A stretch of DNA of 50,713 bases, taken from contig NZ_LGLN01000081.1 of the NCBI RefSeq assembly GCF_001293775.1, forward strand, positions 205,437-256,149, given 5' to 3'. Both the position numbers and the translations under genes were made by a program. Origin of the DNA: Pseudomonas syringae pv. cilantro (GTDB lineage: Bacteria; Pseudomonadota; Gammaproteobacteria; Pseudomonadales; Pseudomonadaceae). Numbering within the stretch: position 1 is the stretch's first letter; every line of letters starts with the position of its first letter. Below, piece after piece: positions 9,315-17,825 of the stretch. The notes under the pieces are model-generated. The model was not told where the DNA came from. It did not search any database and saw only the letters and a program-made list of their open reading frames with translations.

Positions 9315-10235
9315 ATGCCTCGCAGTCTTCCGCCACTTTATGCACTTCGGGCATTTGAAGCCGCCGCCCGGCATACCTCGTTCACCCGCGCAGCAGCAGA
9401 ATTGTCGATTACCCAAAGTGCCGTCAGTCGACATATCCGCACGCTGGAAGAGTACTTCGCCTGTCGTCTGTTTCAGCGCAACGGACGCAACCTGCAACTG
9501 ACCGAGTCGGCACGCGCCCTGTTGCCCGGCGTGCGCGATGGCTTTCTGGCGCTGGAACGGGCATGCAGCACCTTGCAGACTGAAGAAGGCATCCTGCGCA
9601 TGAAAGCGCCCTCCACCCTGACCATGCGCTGGTTGCTGGCGCGGCTCAGCCGTTTCCGTCATCTGCAACCGGGCAATGAAGTGCAACTGACCAGCGCCTG
9701 GATGGACATCGACGCTGTGGACTTCACTCAGGAGCCTTTCGACTGCGCAATTTTGCTTAGTCAGGGCCACTTTCCGGCGGACTGGGAAGCGACGCTGCTG
9801 TTCCCGGAGTTACTGATACCCGTGGGTGCGCCCACGTTATTGCAGGACCCGCCGTGGAATGTCGAGCGACTGGCCAGGGCCGAACTGCTGCACCCGACGC
9901 CGGATCGTCGTGACTGGCGCACCTGGCTCAACCGCATGGGCCTGGCTGACAAAGTCTCTCTGAAAGGCGGGCAGGTATTTGACACACTTGAGTTGGGGAT
10001 GATTGCCGCAGCACGCGGTTATGGGCTGTCGATGGGCGACTTGCTGATGGTTGCCGAGGATGTCGCGCAGGCCCGCTTGAGCCTGCCGTGGCGCACAGCG
10101 GTGTTCAGCGGAGAAAACTATTATCTGGTCTGGCCACGTACCAGGCCCGGCGCAGAGCGCTTGAAGCGTCTCAGCGACTTTCTTCAGGGGGAAGTGAAGG
10201 CTATGGAATTGCCACTCGTTGAAGTCCTGCACTAA
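9315..10235 (+). CDS. LysR family transcriptional regulator (GcvA-like subgroup)
   Basis: A 306-residue LysR-type regulator. A winged helix-turn-helix occupies about residues 8-65 (helix with AAAELSITQSAVSRHI near 26-41), and an effector-binding domain follows. The opening LPPLYALRAFEAAARH is typical of the GcvA/AmpR-like subgroup. AGGA lies 8 bases before the ATG. It is divergent from the MATE exporter across a 156 bp gap, the usual layout for a LysR protein controlling its neighbour, and it matches PA5293 beside PA5294 from memory. Target and inducer are unknown. Confidence 0.88.
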   Translation: MPRSLPPLYALRAFEAAARHTSFTRAAAELSITQSAVSRHIRTLEEYFACRLFQRNGRNLQLTESARALLPGVRDGFLALERACSTLQTEEGILRMKAPSTLTMRWLLARLSRFRHLQPGNEVQLTSAWMDIDAVDFTQEPFDCAILLSQGHFPADWEATLLFPELLIPVGAPTLLQDPPWNVERLARAELLHPTPDRRDWRTWLNRMGLADKVSLKGGQVFDTLELGMIAAARGYGLSMGDLLMVAEDVAQARLSLPWRTAVFSGENYYLVWPRTRPGAERLKRLSDFLQGEVKAMELPLVEVLH

Positions 10236-10286
10236 AAATTAGTTTAGTATTGAACTGCCACTACTGATTAATGTCTCGCTACGCCC

Positions 10287-10314
10287 TCAAGTAACGAAGT
10301 TGCTGGCCGAATAA
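10287..10314 (+). promoter_or_regulatory. Candidate sigma-28 (FliA) promoter of the chemoreceptor gene
   Basis: TCAAG (10287-10291) and GCCGAATAA (10306-10314) are separated by 14 bases. This matches the FliA consensus (TCAAGT/TAAAGT, then GCCGATAA at the same distance) with one inserted A in the -10 element. It lies about 100 bp upstream of a methyl-accepting chemotaxis gene, a class usually transcribed by FliA. No expression evidence is available. Confidence 0.6.
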
Positions 10315-10416
10315 TTGTCTGACGACCGCCTGTCCGGTGGCGTGAAAACTCAACCTGAATTCGCTGAATGGTAAGCCAGGGAACCGGCAACTCCACTCAT
10401 TTGGCGTGGAGTGCCT

Positions 10417-12393
10417 ATGTCCAAGCCCCGTACCAGAATAGCCTCGCAACTCGGTATTGCTCTGGCGGTGATCCTTGCCGTCGTTATCAGCGGCAGTACG
10501 CTGTTCGCCTTGAGATCCCTGGACGCGTCCAACCTGGTCATTCGCGAAGAACACATGTCGAGCGAGGCCAGACTGCTCGCCGACCAGCTCAACACGTTTC
10601 ACAGCACGTTGCGCGACAGCACCCAGCGCCTGAGCGGCTTGTTCGAAAAGCGCTTCGCCGAAGGCCTGAATCTGCAAGCCGACAAGCCGGTGACCGTGGC
10701 AGGCACGCCGACGCCCGGCCTGTACCTGCGTGATGCCGCACTGAACAACGACTTTACCGAAGTGGATGAATTCCGCTTGATGACCGCAGGCGTGGCGACG
10801 ATTTTCGTGCGCAGCGGTGATGACCTGATCCGTATCAGCACCTCGCTGAGCAAGCAGGACGGCACACGCGCCATCGGCACCGTGCTGGACCGCAAAGGCG
10901 CAGCTTACGAGCGTTTGATGGCGGGTCAGAGCTATGTCGGCAAAGCGGTCCTGTTCGATCGCTATTACATGACCCAATACAGCCCTGTTCGCGACAGCAG
11001 CGGCAAGATCATTGCGGCACTGTTCGTAGGATTCGATTACACCGACGCGCAGAAAACCCAGTTCGATAACCTGAGAAATTTCCGCATCGGCTCCACTGGT
11101 TCGCTGGCCCTGCTGGACGAAAAAGGCACTTGGCTGGTTCCACCTGCGGGCATCAAATCCCAGGAAGGTGCTGCGAAAGCAGTCGCCGACCTCGCCAGCA
11201 AACCCGGCAAGGCGCAGTTCTGGAGTGAAGGCGACGAGAACTATTACAGCGTCGGCCAGCCGTTCGCCGGCGGCCCCTGGACGGTCATTGCCAGCATGCC
11301 GCGCGATGAAATCAGCGAAGTGACCTGGAATGTCGGCACCCAGTTGGCCATCGGCAGTCTGCTGGCCATGATTATCGCGGTGGTCAGCGCCATCTGGCTG
11401 CTGCGCAGCAAGCTGCGTCCGCTTTCCGAACTGGTTCGTCAGGCCGATGCGCTGGGCGCAGGCGACCTGAGCGTTCGCCTCAACGTGACCAGCAACGATG
11501 AAATCGGTCAGTTGTCCGGCAGCTTCAACAAGATGAGCGAAGCGCTGTCGTCCATGGTCTCGCACATCCGTACTGCCGCGCAGGAAGTCAGCAGCCGCGC
11601 CAATGCGTTGTCCGGCCTGTCCGGCGGTGCCTACGAGGGCATGGAACAACAGTCCGGCGAGATCACCAGCATGGCTGGCGCGGTTGAAGAGTTCAGCGCC
11701 ACGTCGATGAACATCGCTGACAACATGGGCAATACCGAGCGTCTGGCGCAAGAAAACGCGCAACAGACCCGCATCGGTCGCACCTCCATGGAAGAAGCGT
11801 CTTCCTCGCTGCAACAGATCGCAACCTCGTTGAGCAGCACCGCAAAAGTCATCGACACACTGGGCCAGCGCTCGCAGGAAATCGGCAGCATCGTCGGGGT
11901 GATCACCTCAATTGCCGACCAGACCAACCTGCTTGCCCTCAACGCCGCCATCGAAGCGGCACGTGCCGGTGAACAGGGCCGCGGCTTTGCCGTAGTGGCG
12001 GATGAAGTGCGCAGCCTGGCATCACGCACCCGCGAAGCCACCGACGAAATTTCCGGCATGATCGCCAGCATCCAGCAGGAAACCGGCAACGCCATCAGCA
12101 CCATGCAGCAGGGCAACACCCTGATGCAGGAAGGCCTGTCGCTGAACGCCAAAGTGGCTTCAGCACTGGCGCAGATCGACGAACAGAGCCGCTCGGCCGG
12201 GCATCAGTTCGCAGCCATCACCACGGCGACTCAGGAACAAAGCAGCACCGCGACCATGCTCAGCAGCAACCTGCAAAGCATCGCCATGGCCAACAGCGAA
12301 CAACGCCAGGTCATGTCCAACCTCGCAATAACCGCCCAGGAGCTGAACGGCCTGGCAACCGAATTGCGCAATGAGGTTGACCGGTTTCGTTGA
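10417..12393 (+). CDS. Methyl-accepting chemotaxis protein with periplasmic Cache domain
   Basis: A 658-residue chemoreceptor. The first membrane helix is at about residues 9-30. A large periplasmic sensor follows to about residue 308, resembling the Cache_3-Cache_2 fusion found in Pseudomonas receptors. A second helix (309-329), a HAMP domain (about 330-376) and a long cytoplasmic coiled coil complete it. The conserved signalling tip (QTNLLALNAAIEAARAGEQG) starts near residue 502. The ATG at 10417 is preferred over a GTG at 10411 because GGAG sits 5-6 bases before it. A likely FliA promoter lies upstream and a hairpin downstream, so it appears monocistronic. The ligand is unknown; organic acids are common for this sensor type. 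Confidence 0.93.
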   Translation: MSKPRTRIASQLGIALAVILAVVISGSTLFALRSLDASNLVIREEHMSSEARLLADQLNTFHSTLRDSTQRLSGLFEKRFAEGLNLQADKPVTVAGTPTPGLYLRDAALNNDFTEVDEFRLMTAGVATIFVRSGDDLIRISTSLSKQDGTRAIGTVLDRKGAAYERLMAGQSYVGKAVLFDRYYMTQYSPVRDSSGKIIAALFVGFDYTDAQKTQFDNLRNFRIGSTGSLALLDEKGTWLVPPAGIKSQEGAAKAVADLASKPGKAQFWSEGDENYYSVGQPFAGGPWTVIASMPRDEISEVTWNVGTQLAIGSLLAMIIAVVSAIWLLRSKLRPLSELVRQADALGAGDLSVRLNVTSNDEIGQLSGSFNKMSEALSSMVSHIRTAAQEVSSRANALSGLSGGAYEGMEQQSGEITSMAGAVEEFSATSMNIADNMGNTERLAQENAQQTRIGRTSMEEASSSLQQIATSLSSTAKVIDTLGQRSQEIGSIVGVITSIADQTNLLALNAAIEAARAGEQGRGFAVVADEVRSLASRTREATDEISGMIASIQQETGNAISTMQQGNTLMQEGLSLNAKVASALAQIDEQSRSAGHQFAAITTATQEQSSTATMLSSNLQSIAMANSEQRQVMSNLAITAQELNGLATELRNEVDRFR

Positions 12394-12426
12394 GCGTTCT
12401 TAACGCTGATCTTGCCAGTTGAATAA

Positions 12427-12451
12427 CGTGCCAATGTGAAGCATTGGCACG
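12427..12451 (+). terminator. Hairpin downstream of chemoreceptor gene
   Basis: CGTGCCAATG (12427-12436) pairs perfectly with CATTGGCACG (12442-12451) across a five-base loop, 34 bp after the chemoreceptor stop. No T tract follows, so it may be Rho-assisted or protect a 3' end rather than act as a classical terminator. Confidence 0.5.
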
Positions 12452-12741
12452 CAGTTCGGTGCTCGATAACCTGACTATACGGCCCTGATCGATACACCTT
12501 GGATGTAGAAGCAGATTTGCGCCAGATGTATTTAACCTGGACTCAGGTTGGGGTCTTTCAGAAAATGGGGATGTCGGCCGATAGCCCACCGTGTCAGCAA
12601 ACTTTTCCGTTCATTTCGTAGGACCCGCTGCCAGATATCCGGAAGCTACACTGTTATCGACTGACTGCAAAATACGACGCGGCTGTTCAGGCACGATCTC
12701 TGGCACGTCCCGCCTCATCTAACCCGTCAAGGACCTCGACC
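12452..12741. other. Intergenic region without recognised features
   Basis: Beyond the hairpin that ends at 12451, I see no convincing ORF, RNA gene or repeat here. It must hold the promoter of the methyltransferase gene at 12742, but I cannot assign hexamers with confidence. A sigma-54-type GG/GC pair was looked for near 12698 and does not fit. Confidence 0.5.
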
Positions 12742-13461
12742 ATGAAGCAATATGTTGAAAACTATCAGCCTACCGAGGGCTTCCTGCCTGCAACGGGTTA
12801 TGTAGAAGGTGATTCGGTCTCTCCCAAGGCGATGATTTTCCATATCCTGAAAGACCTCAGTGCCGACGTAGAAGTGCTGGATATCGGGTTCGGTTCCGGA
12901 ACACTGGGCACCCTGATCAAGGGGAACCCGGACACTGCGCACTGGTCGGTGGATGGCATCGATGGCTGGGAGGCCAACTGCCAGAATTCGCTGCTGTATG
13001 AAAATGCAACTTACCGCAACATCTGGCATGGACTGGCTCAGGAGTTGTCATCCGAACGACTCGCTCAGTACCGGATTATCTGCCTGCTTGACGTGGTCGA
13101 GCACTTGACGGCCGACACGGCGAGATGGCTCGTGCGCACGCTGCTCTCAAGTCTGGGGCCGGATTCCTATCTGTTCATCAGCACTCCGCTGTGGTTCTAC
13201 CCACAGGACACTCAGCAGGAAGGTGATCTTGAGGAGCATCTGATCGGCGTGCCTGCGTCATCGATGATGGCGTTGTGTCCGCACTTGTATGCAGTCAATC
13301 AGCCGCTGATAGGCGGGTTTGTCTTCAGCCGTCGCAGTCTGGATTTCGTGGAGTTCTTCCAGCCCACTGCAGACAAATCGTTTTCGTACGAGAAAGGCAC
13401 CAAGGTCGCCAAAGCAGTCGGGATGAAACTCGACCCCAACGTCGCTTTCGCGATGGACTGA
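12742..13461 (+). CDS. Class I SAM-dependent methyltransferase, function unknown
   Basis: A 239-residue cytosolic protein. Motif I of the Rossmann-like methyltransferase fold is VLDIGFGSG (residues 45-53). An acidic segment, SVDGIDGWE, follows at the expected second strand, and IICLLDVVEHL matches the post-motif region of Methyltransf_11/23 members. No substrate-specific domain is recognised. The C-terminal half (CPHLYAVNQP onward) has no family I can name. It stands alone between the chemoreceptor and the M16 peptidase, with its own 280 bp leader. It is not a CheR, which would carry a different N-terminal domain. Confidence 0.75.
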   Translation: MKQYVENYQPTEGFLPATGYVEGDSVSPKAMIFHILKDLSADVEVLDIGFGSGTLGTLIKGNPDTAHWSVDGIDGWEANCQNSLLYENATYRNIWHGLAQELSSERLAQYRIICLLDVVEHLTADTARWLVRTLLSSLGPDSYLFISTPLWFYPQDTQQEGDLEEHLIGVPASSMMALCPHLYAVNQPLIGGFVFSRRSLDFVEFFQPTADKSFSYEKGTKVAKAVGMKLDPNVAFAMD

Positions 13462-13563
13462 CACGCCAATCGACCTGTCGCCTGCGGGCGACAGGGATCA
13501 CTGTGAACGTAAGGCCATGAGCGAAGTCTGTTAAACATACCGGCCCGCCAGGAAAGCTGTTTT

Positions 13564-14940
13564 ATGCGTTGCCTGCTGTTCGCTTGTCTGCTCCTCGGTT
13601 CACTCCCTTCGTTTGCCCTTGACCGTCTTCAGGTCGAGGGCTATCTGCTGCCCAATGGTTTGCAAATACTCCTCAAGCCCGGGTACGAAAAAGGCCATGT
13701 CGCGATTCGGCTGGTCGTCGGCATCGGTTTCGATGATTTTCCCTGTGCGGACAAAGAACTGCCGCACCTGCTCGAACACCTGTTGTTCAGCGGGGTGGAT
13801 GACAGCGGCGAAGGCGGGCTCGAAGAGCGCATGCAGGCACTCGGCGGCGAGTGGAATGCGTTTACCAGCAATGCCGACACGACCTTTGTGATCGAGGCCC
13901 CTGCGCGCAATCAGCGCAAGGTGCTGGACCTGCTGCTGGAAATCATGACCCGTACCGAGCTGAGCCAGGCGCGGCTGGACGGCGTCAAACGTGTGGTCGA
14001 GCGTGAAGACGGCGGGCACTTCTCGCATCTGCAGCACCTGCTCGAGCAACGCGACTCCGGACGCAGCGCCAGCAGCCGGCTGGCCGTGGAGCTGGGTTTG
14101 AAATGCGCTGAACGCCCCGAGGTCGACACTATCCGGCTGGAGCACGTCGAGGACGTTTTTGCCACCTGGTACGCCCCCAACAACATGACGCTGATCGTAG
14201 TGGGCGACCTGGACAAGCTGCTGCCAGCCTATCTGGAACGCACGTTCGGCAAGCTGGCACCCACTGACCCGATCGATCACCCGCCACTGGCGCAAAGCAA
14301 TGGCGCTGCCGAACCGCGTCGCGAGCTGCAAAGGGGTGGGCTGGGCGCCAACGCCAAACTGCATTTGATCTATCCTGAGCCTCAGCTCGACGATCAACAC
14401 GATGAAACGTGGGATCTGGTCAAGGCGTATCTCGACTGGGCGCTCTACACTGAGCTGCGCCTGAAGCACGGCCTGTCCTATGGTCCCTCGGCAGAGCGCG
14501 AAGTGTTTGGCGACGTCGGATTTATGAGCCTGAACGCCGATGTCGAGCGTGAAGATGTCACCGAAGCCGAGCAGGATATCCGGGCCATGGTCGAGCGGTT
14601 GCAGAAGGAAGGCATCCAGCCCGCCACGTTTGCACGGCTGCAACAACTCGCCATCGACCGGCAATCGTGGGCCACGCAGGGCAACAGTGCGCTGGCCGAC
14701 TACTATTGGAGCGCGCTCAACGATTACGAAAACGGGCGTTTTGGCGATCCTGCAAAGCGCATAAAAGCGGTGAGTCTGGAGCAGGCCAATCAGGCTATGC
14801 GCCAGCTACTCGCTCAGCCTGGCTATATGCGAATCGAAAAACCGCTGTTCAGCTACGACGGCCTGTACGGGTTGCTTGCAGGAATGCTGGGATTGATCGT
14901 ACTGCTGGCCTTGTGGCGTTGGCGGGTACGAAAAAAATAG
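13564..14940 (+). CDS. Membrane-anchored M16 family zinc peptidase
   Basis: A 458-residue predicted periplasmic peptidase. A signal peptide covers about residues 1-18. The inverted zinc motif HLLEH is at residues 68-72 and the third ligand is probably E146 or E148. A second M16-like half follows. A C-terminal hydrophobic helix (about residues 436-452) ends in WRWRVRKK, which would anchor the protein with its basic tail in the cytoplasm. Both the signal peptide and the tail anchor are unusual for the family, which is normally soluble (pitrilysin, PqqF, processing peptidase). AGGAA precedes the ATG. Substrates are unknown. Confidence 0.85.
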   Translation: MRCLLFACLLLGSLPSFALDRLQVEGYLLPNGLQILLKPGYEKGHVAIRLVVGIGFDDFPCADKELPHLLEHLLFSGVDDSGEGGLEERMQALGGEWNAFTSNADTTFVIEAPARNQRKVLDLLLEIMTRTELSQARLDGVKRVVEREDGGHFSHLQHLLEQRDSGRSASSRLAVELGLKCAERPEVDTIRLEHVEDVFATWYAPNNMTLIVVGDLDKLLPAYLERTFGKLAPTDPIDHPPLAQSNGAAEPRRELQRGGLGANAKLHLIYPEPQLDDQHDETWDLVKAYLDWALYTELRLKHGLSYGPSAEREVFGDVGFMSLNADVEREDVTEAEQDIRAMVERLQKEGIQPATFARLQQLAIDRQSWATQGNSALADYYWSALNDYENGRFGDPAKRIKAVSLEQANQAMRQLLAQPGYMRIEKPLFSYDGLYGLLAGMLGLIVLLALWRWRVRKK

Positions 14941-14976
14941 AAGGCTGACGCCGGATTGCACCTCCGACGCAGGCAT

Positions 14977-15007
14977 CGCGCAGTGTTGGTATGCTGCGCG
15001 GTTTTTT
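14977..15007 (+). terminator. Rho-independent terminator after M16 peptidase
   Basis: CGCGCAG (14977-14983) pairs with CTGCGCG (14994-15000) around a ten-base loop. One G and six Ts (15002-15007) follow. It lies 36 bp after the peptidase stop and 30 bp before the next start, so it either separates the genes or acts in the leader of the downstream gene. Confidence 0.7.
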
Positions 15008-15036
15008 GTATGAATCCACCTGAGTGAACGACCCAA

Positions 15037-16239
15037 ATGCTTGATCTGAATCGCTATGTGACACCCGTGCTCGACTTGATGCAGCGTTATCCGGGGCTCA
15101 TTGCGGCGTTTGGTTTCGTTTCCGGGATCGCCAGTTTCATTCTGGTCGACCGCCAAGAGAGCCTGGCCACCTGGATCGCGGTGGTGATGCTGATCAGCTG
15201 GCTGTGGCTGATGATCGAGAACACCATGGTCGGGCTGCTCAACAAGGCACTGGGCCGCGAAATCCCGCAGGGCCTGCTGCGTTACGGCACGCAGATGATC
15301 CATCAGGAAAGTCTGTTTTTTGTCTTGCCGTTCTTTTTCATTACCACCACCTGGAACAGCGGCCAGGCCGTTTTTACCGCTGTGCTCGGGGCCGCCGGGC
15401 TGATCTCGATCATCGACCCGCTTTACTACAAATGGCTGGCACCGCGACGCTGGCTGTTCATGACGCTGCACACCCTGACGCTGTTCGCTGCGCTGCTCAC
15501 CGCGCTGCCGATCATCCTGCACCTGACCACCGCCGAGAGCTACAAGCTGGCACTGGGCGTGGCGATGCTGTTGTCGGCACCCAGCCTGATGGCTAACTTT
15601 CCGCTCAACACCTGGCGCAGCGCGCTGACCGTCATCACGGTGCTTCTGGCCATCGGCACCGCCGGCTGGCTGCTGCGCTTCTGGGTGCCGCCGGCGACGC
15701 TCTGGCTGACCGAAGTCGCCGTCAGCACGGATTTCGATAACAAGAATCGCACGCCGGGCGACAGCATCTCGCTGATCAGCGCCAAGCAATTACGCAACGG
15801 CGGCTTGTACGCCTACACCGCCATCAACGCCCCACGCGGCCTGGATGAGCGCATTTATCATGTGTGGTGGCACGAAGGTCAGGATATGGACCGAATCGCC
15901 CTGGACATCCACGGCGGGCGTACGGAAGGCTACCGCGCCTGGACGCGCAAGCAAAACTTCCCGCAGGACGTCACGGGTCGCTGGCAGGTGAGGGTGCTGA
16001 CTGAGGACGGACAAATGATCGGTGTATTGCGCTTTGTGGTCACCGATAACGATCAACCGGCAGTCAAGCGACCTACCGGCAGACTGATCAAGCTCAAGCC
16101 GGGCGGCGATTCGAGCGAAGAAGCAGCGCCTGAAGCAGTGCCTGCACAGCCTCAGGCGAGCGAGCCCAAGCAGAGTGCTGCGCCTGCACCGGCTGAGGCA
16201 GCACCGCCTGAATCGGCGCCCGCCGCGCCAGCGCCATAG
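15037..16239 (+). CDS. DUF5924/DUF2914 family membrane protein
   Basis: A 400-residue protein. The first 220 residues are hydrophobic, with about six or seven helices (DUF5924-like). Residues about 225-345 form a soluble domain of the DUF2914 type, with paired motifs YHVWWHEGQ and GRWQVRVLTEDG. The last 50 residues are a Pro/Ala/Glu-rich low-complexity tail. DUF2914 domains are usually extracytoplasmic and often fused to membrane or DUF5924 modules; no function is established. It follows a terminator-like hairpin and is convergent with the minus-strand gene at 16244, 4 bp away. Confidence 0.75.
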   Translation: MLDLNRYVTPVLDLMQRYPGLIAAFGFVSGIASFILVDRQESLATWIAVVMLISWLWLMIENTMVGLLNKALGREIPQGLLRYGTQMIHQESLFFVLPFFFITTTWNSGQAVFTAVLGAAGLISIIDPLYYKWLAPRRWLFMTLHTLTLFAALLTALPIILHLTTAESYKLALGVAMLLSAPSLMANFPLNTWRSALTVITVLLAIGTAGWLLRFWVPPATLWLTEVAVSTDFDNKNRTPGDSISLISAKQLRNGGLYAYTAINAPRGLDERIYHVWWHEGQDMDRIALDIHGGRTEGYRAWTRKQNFPQDVTGRWQVRVLTEDGQMIGVLRFVVTDNDQPAVKRPTGRLIKLKPGGDSSEEAAPEAVPAQPQASEPKQSAAPAPAEAAPPESAPAAPAP

Positions 16240-16243
16240 TGCG

Positions 16244-17485
16244 TTAGCTGGCAGTGGCGCCGAAGAACCAGTAGCAGACGAAGATCGCGGCCACAACGCC
16301 GGAAAACTCTGCCAGCAGCGCGCAACCCACCGCATGGCGGGCGCGCTGAATGCCCACCGCACCGAAGTACACTGCCAGCACGTAGAAGGTGGTTTCGGTG
16401 CTGCCCTGAATCGTGGCGGCAGCCAGTGCGGCGAAGCTGTCCACGCCTTGGGTCTGCATGGTTTCGATCAGCAAGGCGCGAGCAGCGCTGCCGGAGAACG
16501 GTTTGACCATCGCGGTGGGCAGCGCATCGACAAAACGCGTGTCCAGCCCCAACCACTGCACCACATGCCGAATGCCTTCCAGGCCGAAGTCCAGCGCACC
16601 GGAGGCCCGTAGCACACCCACCGCACAGAGCATGGCGACCAGATAGGGCAGCAGGCTCTTGGCGACATCGAAACCTTCTTTGGCACCTTCGACAAAGGCC
16701 TCGTAAACCAGCACTTTGCGCAGCGTGCCGATGAGCAGAAACATCATGATCAGGCCGAACAGGGTCAGGTTGCCGAGGATCGATGACAGGCCCGCCAGCG
16801 CAGCCGCCGACAGTGTGCCGAGAAAGGCCATGAACGTGCCGAGCAGCAAGGCGCCGGGGATCAGATAGGCCAGCACCACCGGGTCCCACAGGCGCAGACG
16901 CTGCATGAACGCGACCGACAGCAGGCCGACGATGGTCGAAACACTGGTCGCCAGCAGGATCGGCAGAAACACCAGCGTCGGGTCAGGCGCTCCTTGCTGG
17001 GCGCGGTACATGAAGATCGTCACCGGCAGCAGGGTCAGAGATGAGGCGTTGAGCACCAGAAACAGGATCTGCGCGTTACTGGCAGCGTTTTTGCTGGGAT
17101 TGAGCTCCTGCAACGAACGCATGGCTTTGAGGCCGATCGGCGTGGCTGCGTTATCCAGCCCCAAGGCATTGGCGGCAAAGTTGAGGGTAATCAGACCCAG
17201 CGCCGGATGGCCCGGCGGGACTTCCGGCATCAGGCGCAGAAACAACGGCCCGAGCACCTTGGCCAGCCAGTCGACAATTCCTGCTTTTTCCGCGATACGC
17301 AGAAAGCCCAGCCACAGGGTCAACGTACCGAACAGCAGCACCATCACCTCGACCGACAGCTTGGCCATGGCGAAGATGCTTTCGACCATCGCCGCAAAAA
17401 TGCCCGCGTTGCCGCCCACCAGCCATTGCACCAGCGCGGAAATCGTCGCCACGACAAAAAAACCAAGCCACAGGCCATTAAGCAT
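16244..17485 (-). CDS. SpmA/SpmB-type nucleoside-recognition (Gate) domain membrane protein
   Basis: A 413-residue polytopic membrane protein with two Gate-like halves. The first resembles SpmA (LGLDNAATPIGLKAM near residues 113-127). The second resembles SpmB (GIRHVVQWLGLDTRF, MVKPFSGSAARAL near residues 295-330). In Bacillus these are two adjacent spore-maturation genes. In non-sporulating proteobacteria they occur fused and have no known role. The ATG at 17485 opens a hydrophobic N-terminus. It is convergent with the DUF5924 gene. Substrate transport is suggested by the Gate domain but is not established. Confidence 0.82.
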   Translation of the reverse strand: MLNGLWLGFFVVATISALVQWLVGGNAGIFAAMVESIFAMAKLSVEVMVLLFGTLTLWLGFLRIAEKAGIVDWLAKVLGPLFLRLMPEVPPGHPALGLITLNFAANALGLDNAATPIGLKAMRSLQELNPSKNAASNAQILFLVLNASSLTLLPVTIFMYRAQQGAPDPTLVFLPILLATSVSTIVGLLSVAFMQRLRLWDPVVLAYLIPGALLLGTFMAFLGTLSAAALAGLSSILGNLTLFGLIMMFLLIGTLRKVLVYEAFVEGAKEGFDVAKSLLPYLVAMLCAVGVLRASGALDFGLEGIRHVVQWLGLDTRFVDALPTAMVKPFSGSAARALLIETMQTQGVDSFAALAAATIQGSTETTFYVLAVYFGAVGIQRARHAVGCALLAEFSGVVAAIFVCYWFFGATAS

Positions 17486-17659
17486 CGGAAAAGTCCCTCA
17501 CAAGATGCGGGGATGATAGCGGCGGGCTGCGCTGGAGGGAAATCGGCTGATGCTGCGCGGCGCAATCAAGAGCAGACGCGGAGCGTCGCACGATAGTCGA
17601 GTTCCGATGAGCAGGCACAACGCGGCTTCTGCCCGGAGGGCGTGGGAGATTCAGGAGGT

Positions 17660-17815
17660 TACGACGGCTGCGATGGGCTGCGAAGCGGCCCTGAAACAGG
17701 CCGCCTCGGTTGTGTCTGATGCACCGGGGCGGCTGGTTTTACTGCCGGTTCCCGGCAGATCGCGGACAAGTCCGCTCCTACAAAAATCGGCAGCTCGCGG
17801 ACAAGCGAAGCGACG
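17660..17815. repeat. REP-like palindromic repeats between the SpmA/SpmB-type gene and argH
   Basis: This is the repetitive part of a 340 bp region (17486-17825) with no recognisable gene. GCGGACAAGTCCGC (17762-17775) is palindromic and is followed by TCCTACA, the usual core of Pseudomonas REP elements. A second partial copy (CGCGGACAAGCGAAGCG, starting at 17797) runs to the end of argH. Upstream, GGCCCTGAAACAGGCC near 17688-17703 and paired CGGTT/CCGG runs add further dyads. The copy near 17800 shares AAGCGAAGCG and CGCCCGGC with the repeat at 38640. Confidence 0.7.
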
Positions 17816-17825
17816 CCCGGCGTGC

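Noticed and set aside
12690..12720. Possible sigma-54 promoter (CTGGCACGTC) before the methyltransferase gene
   Set aside because: The conserved GC doublet of the -12 element is missing at the required ten-base spacing.
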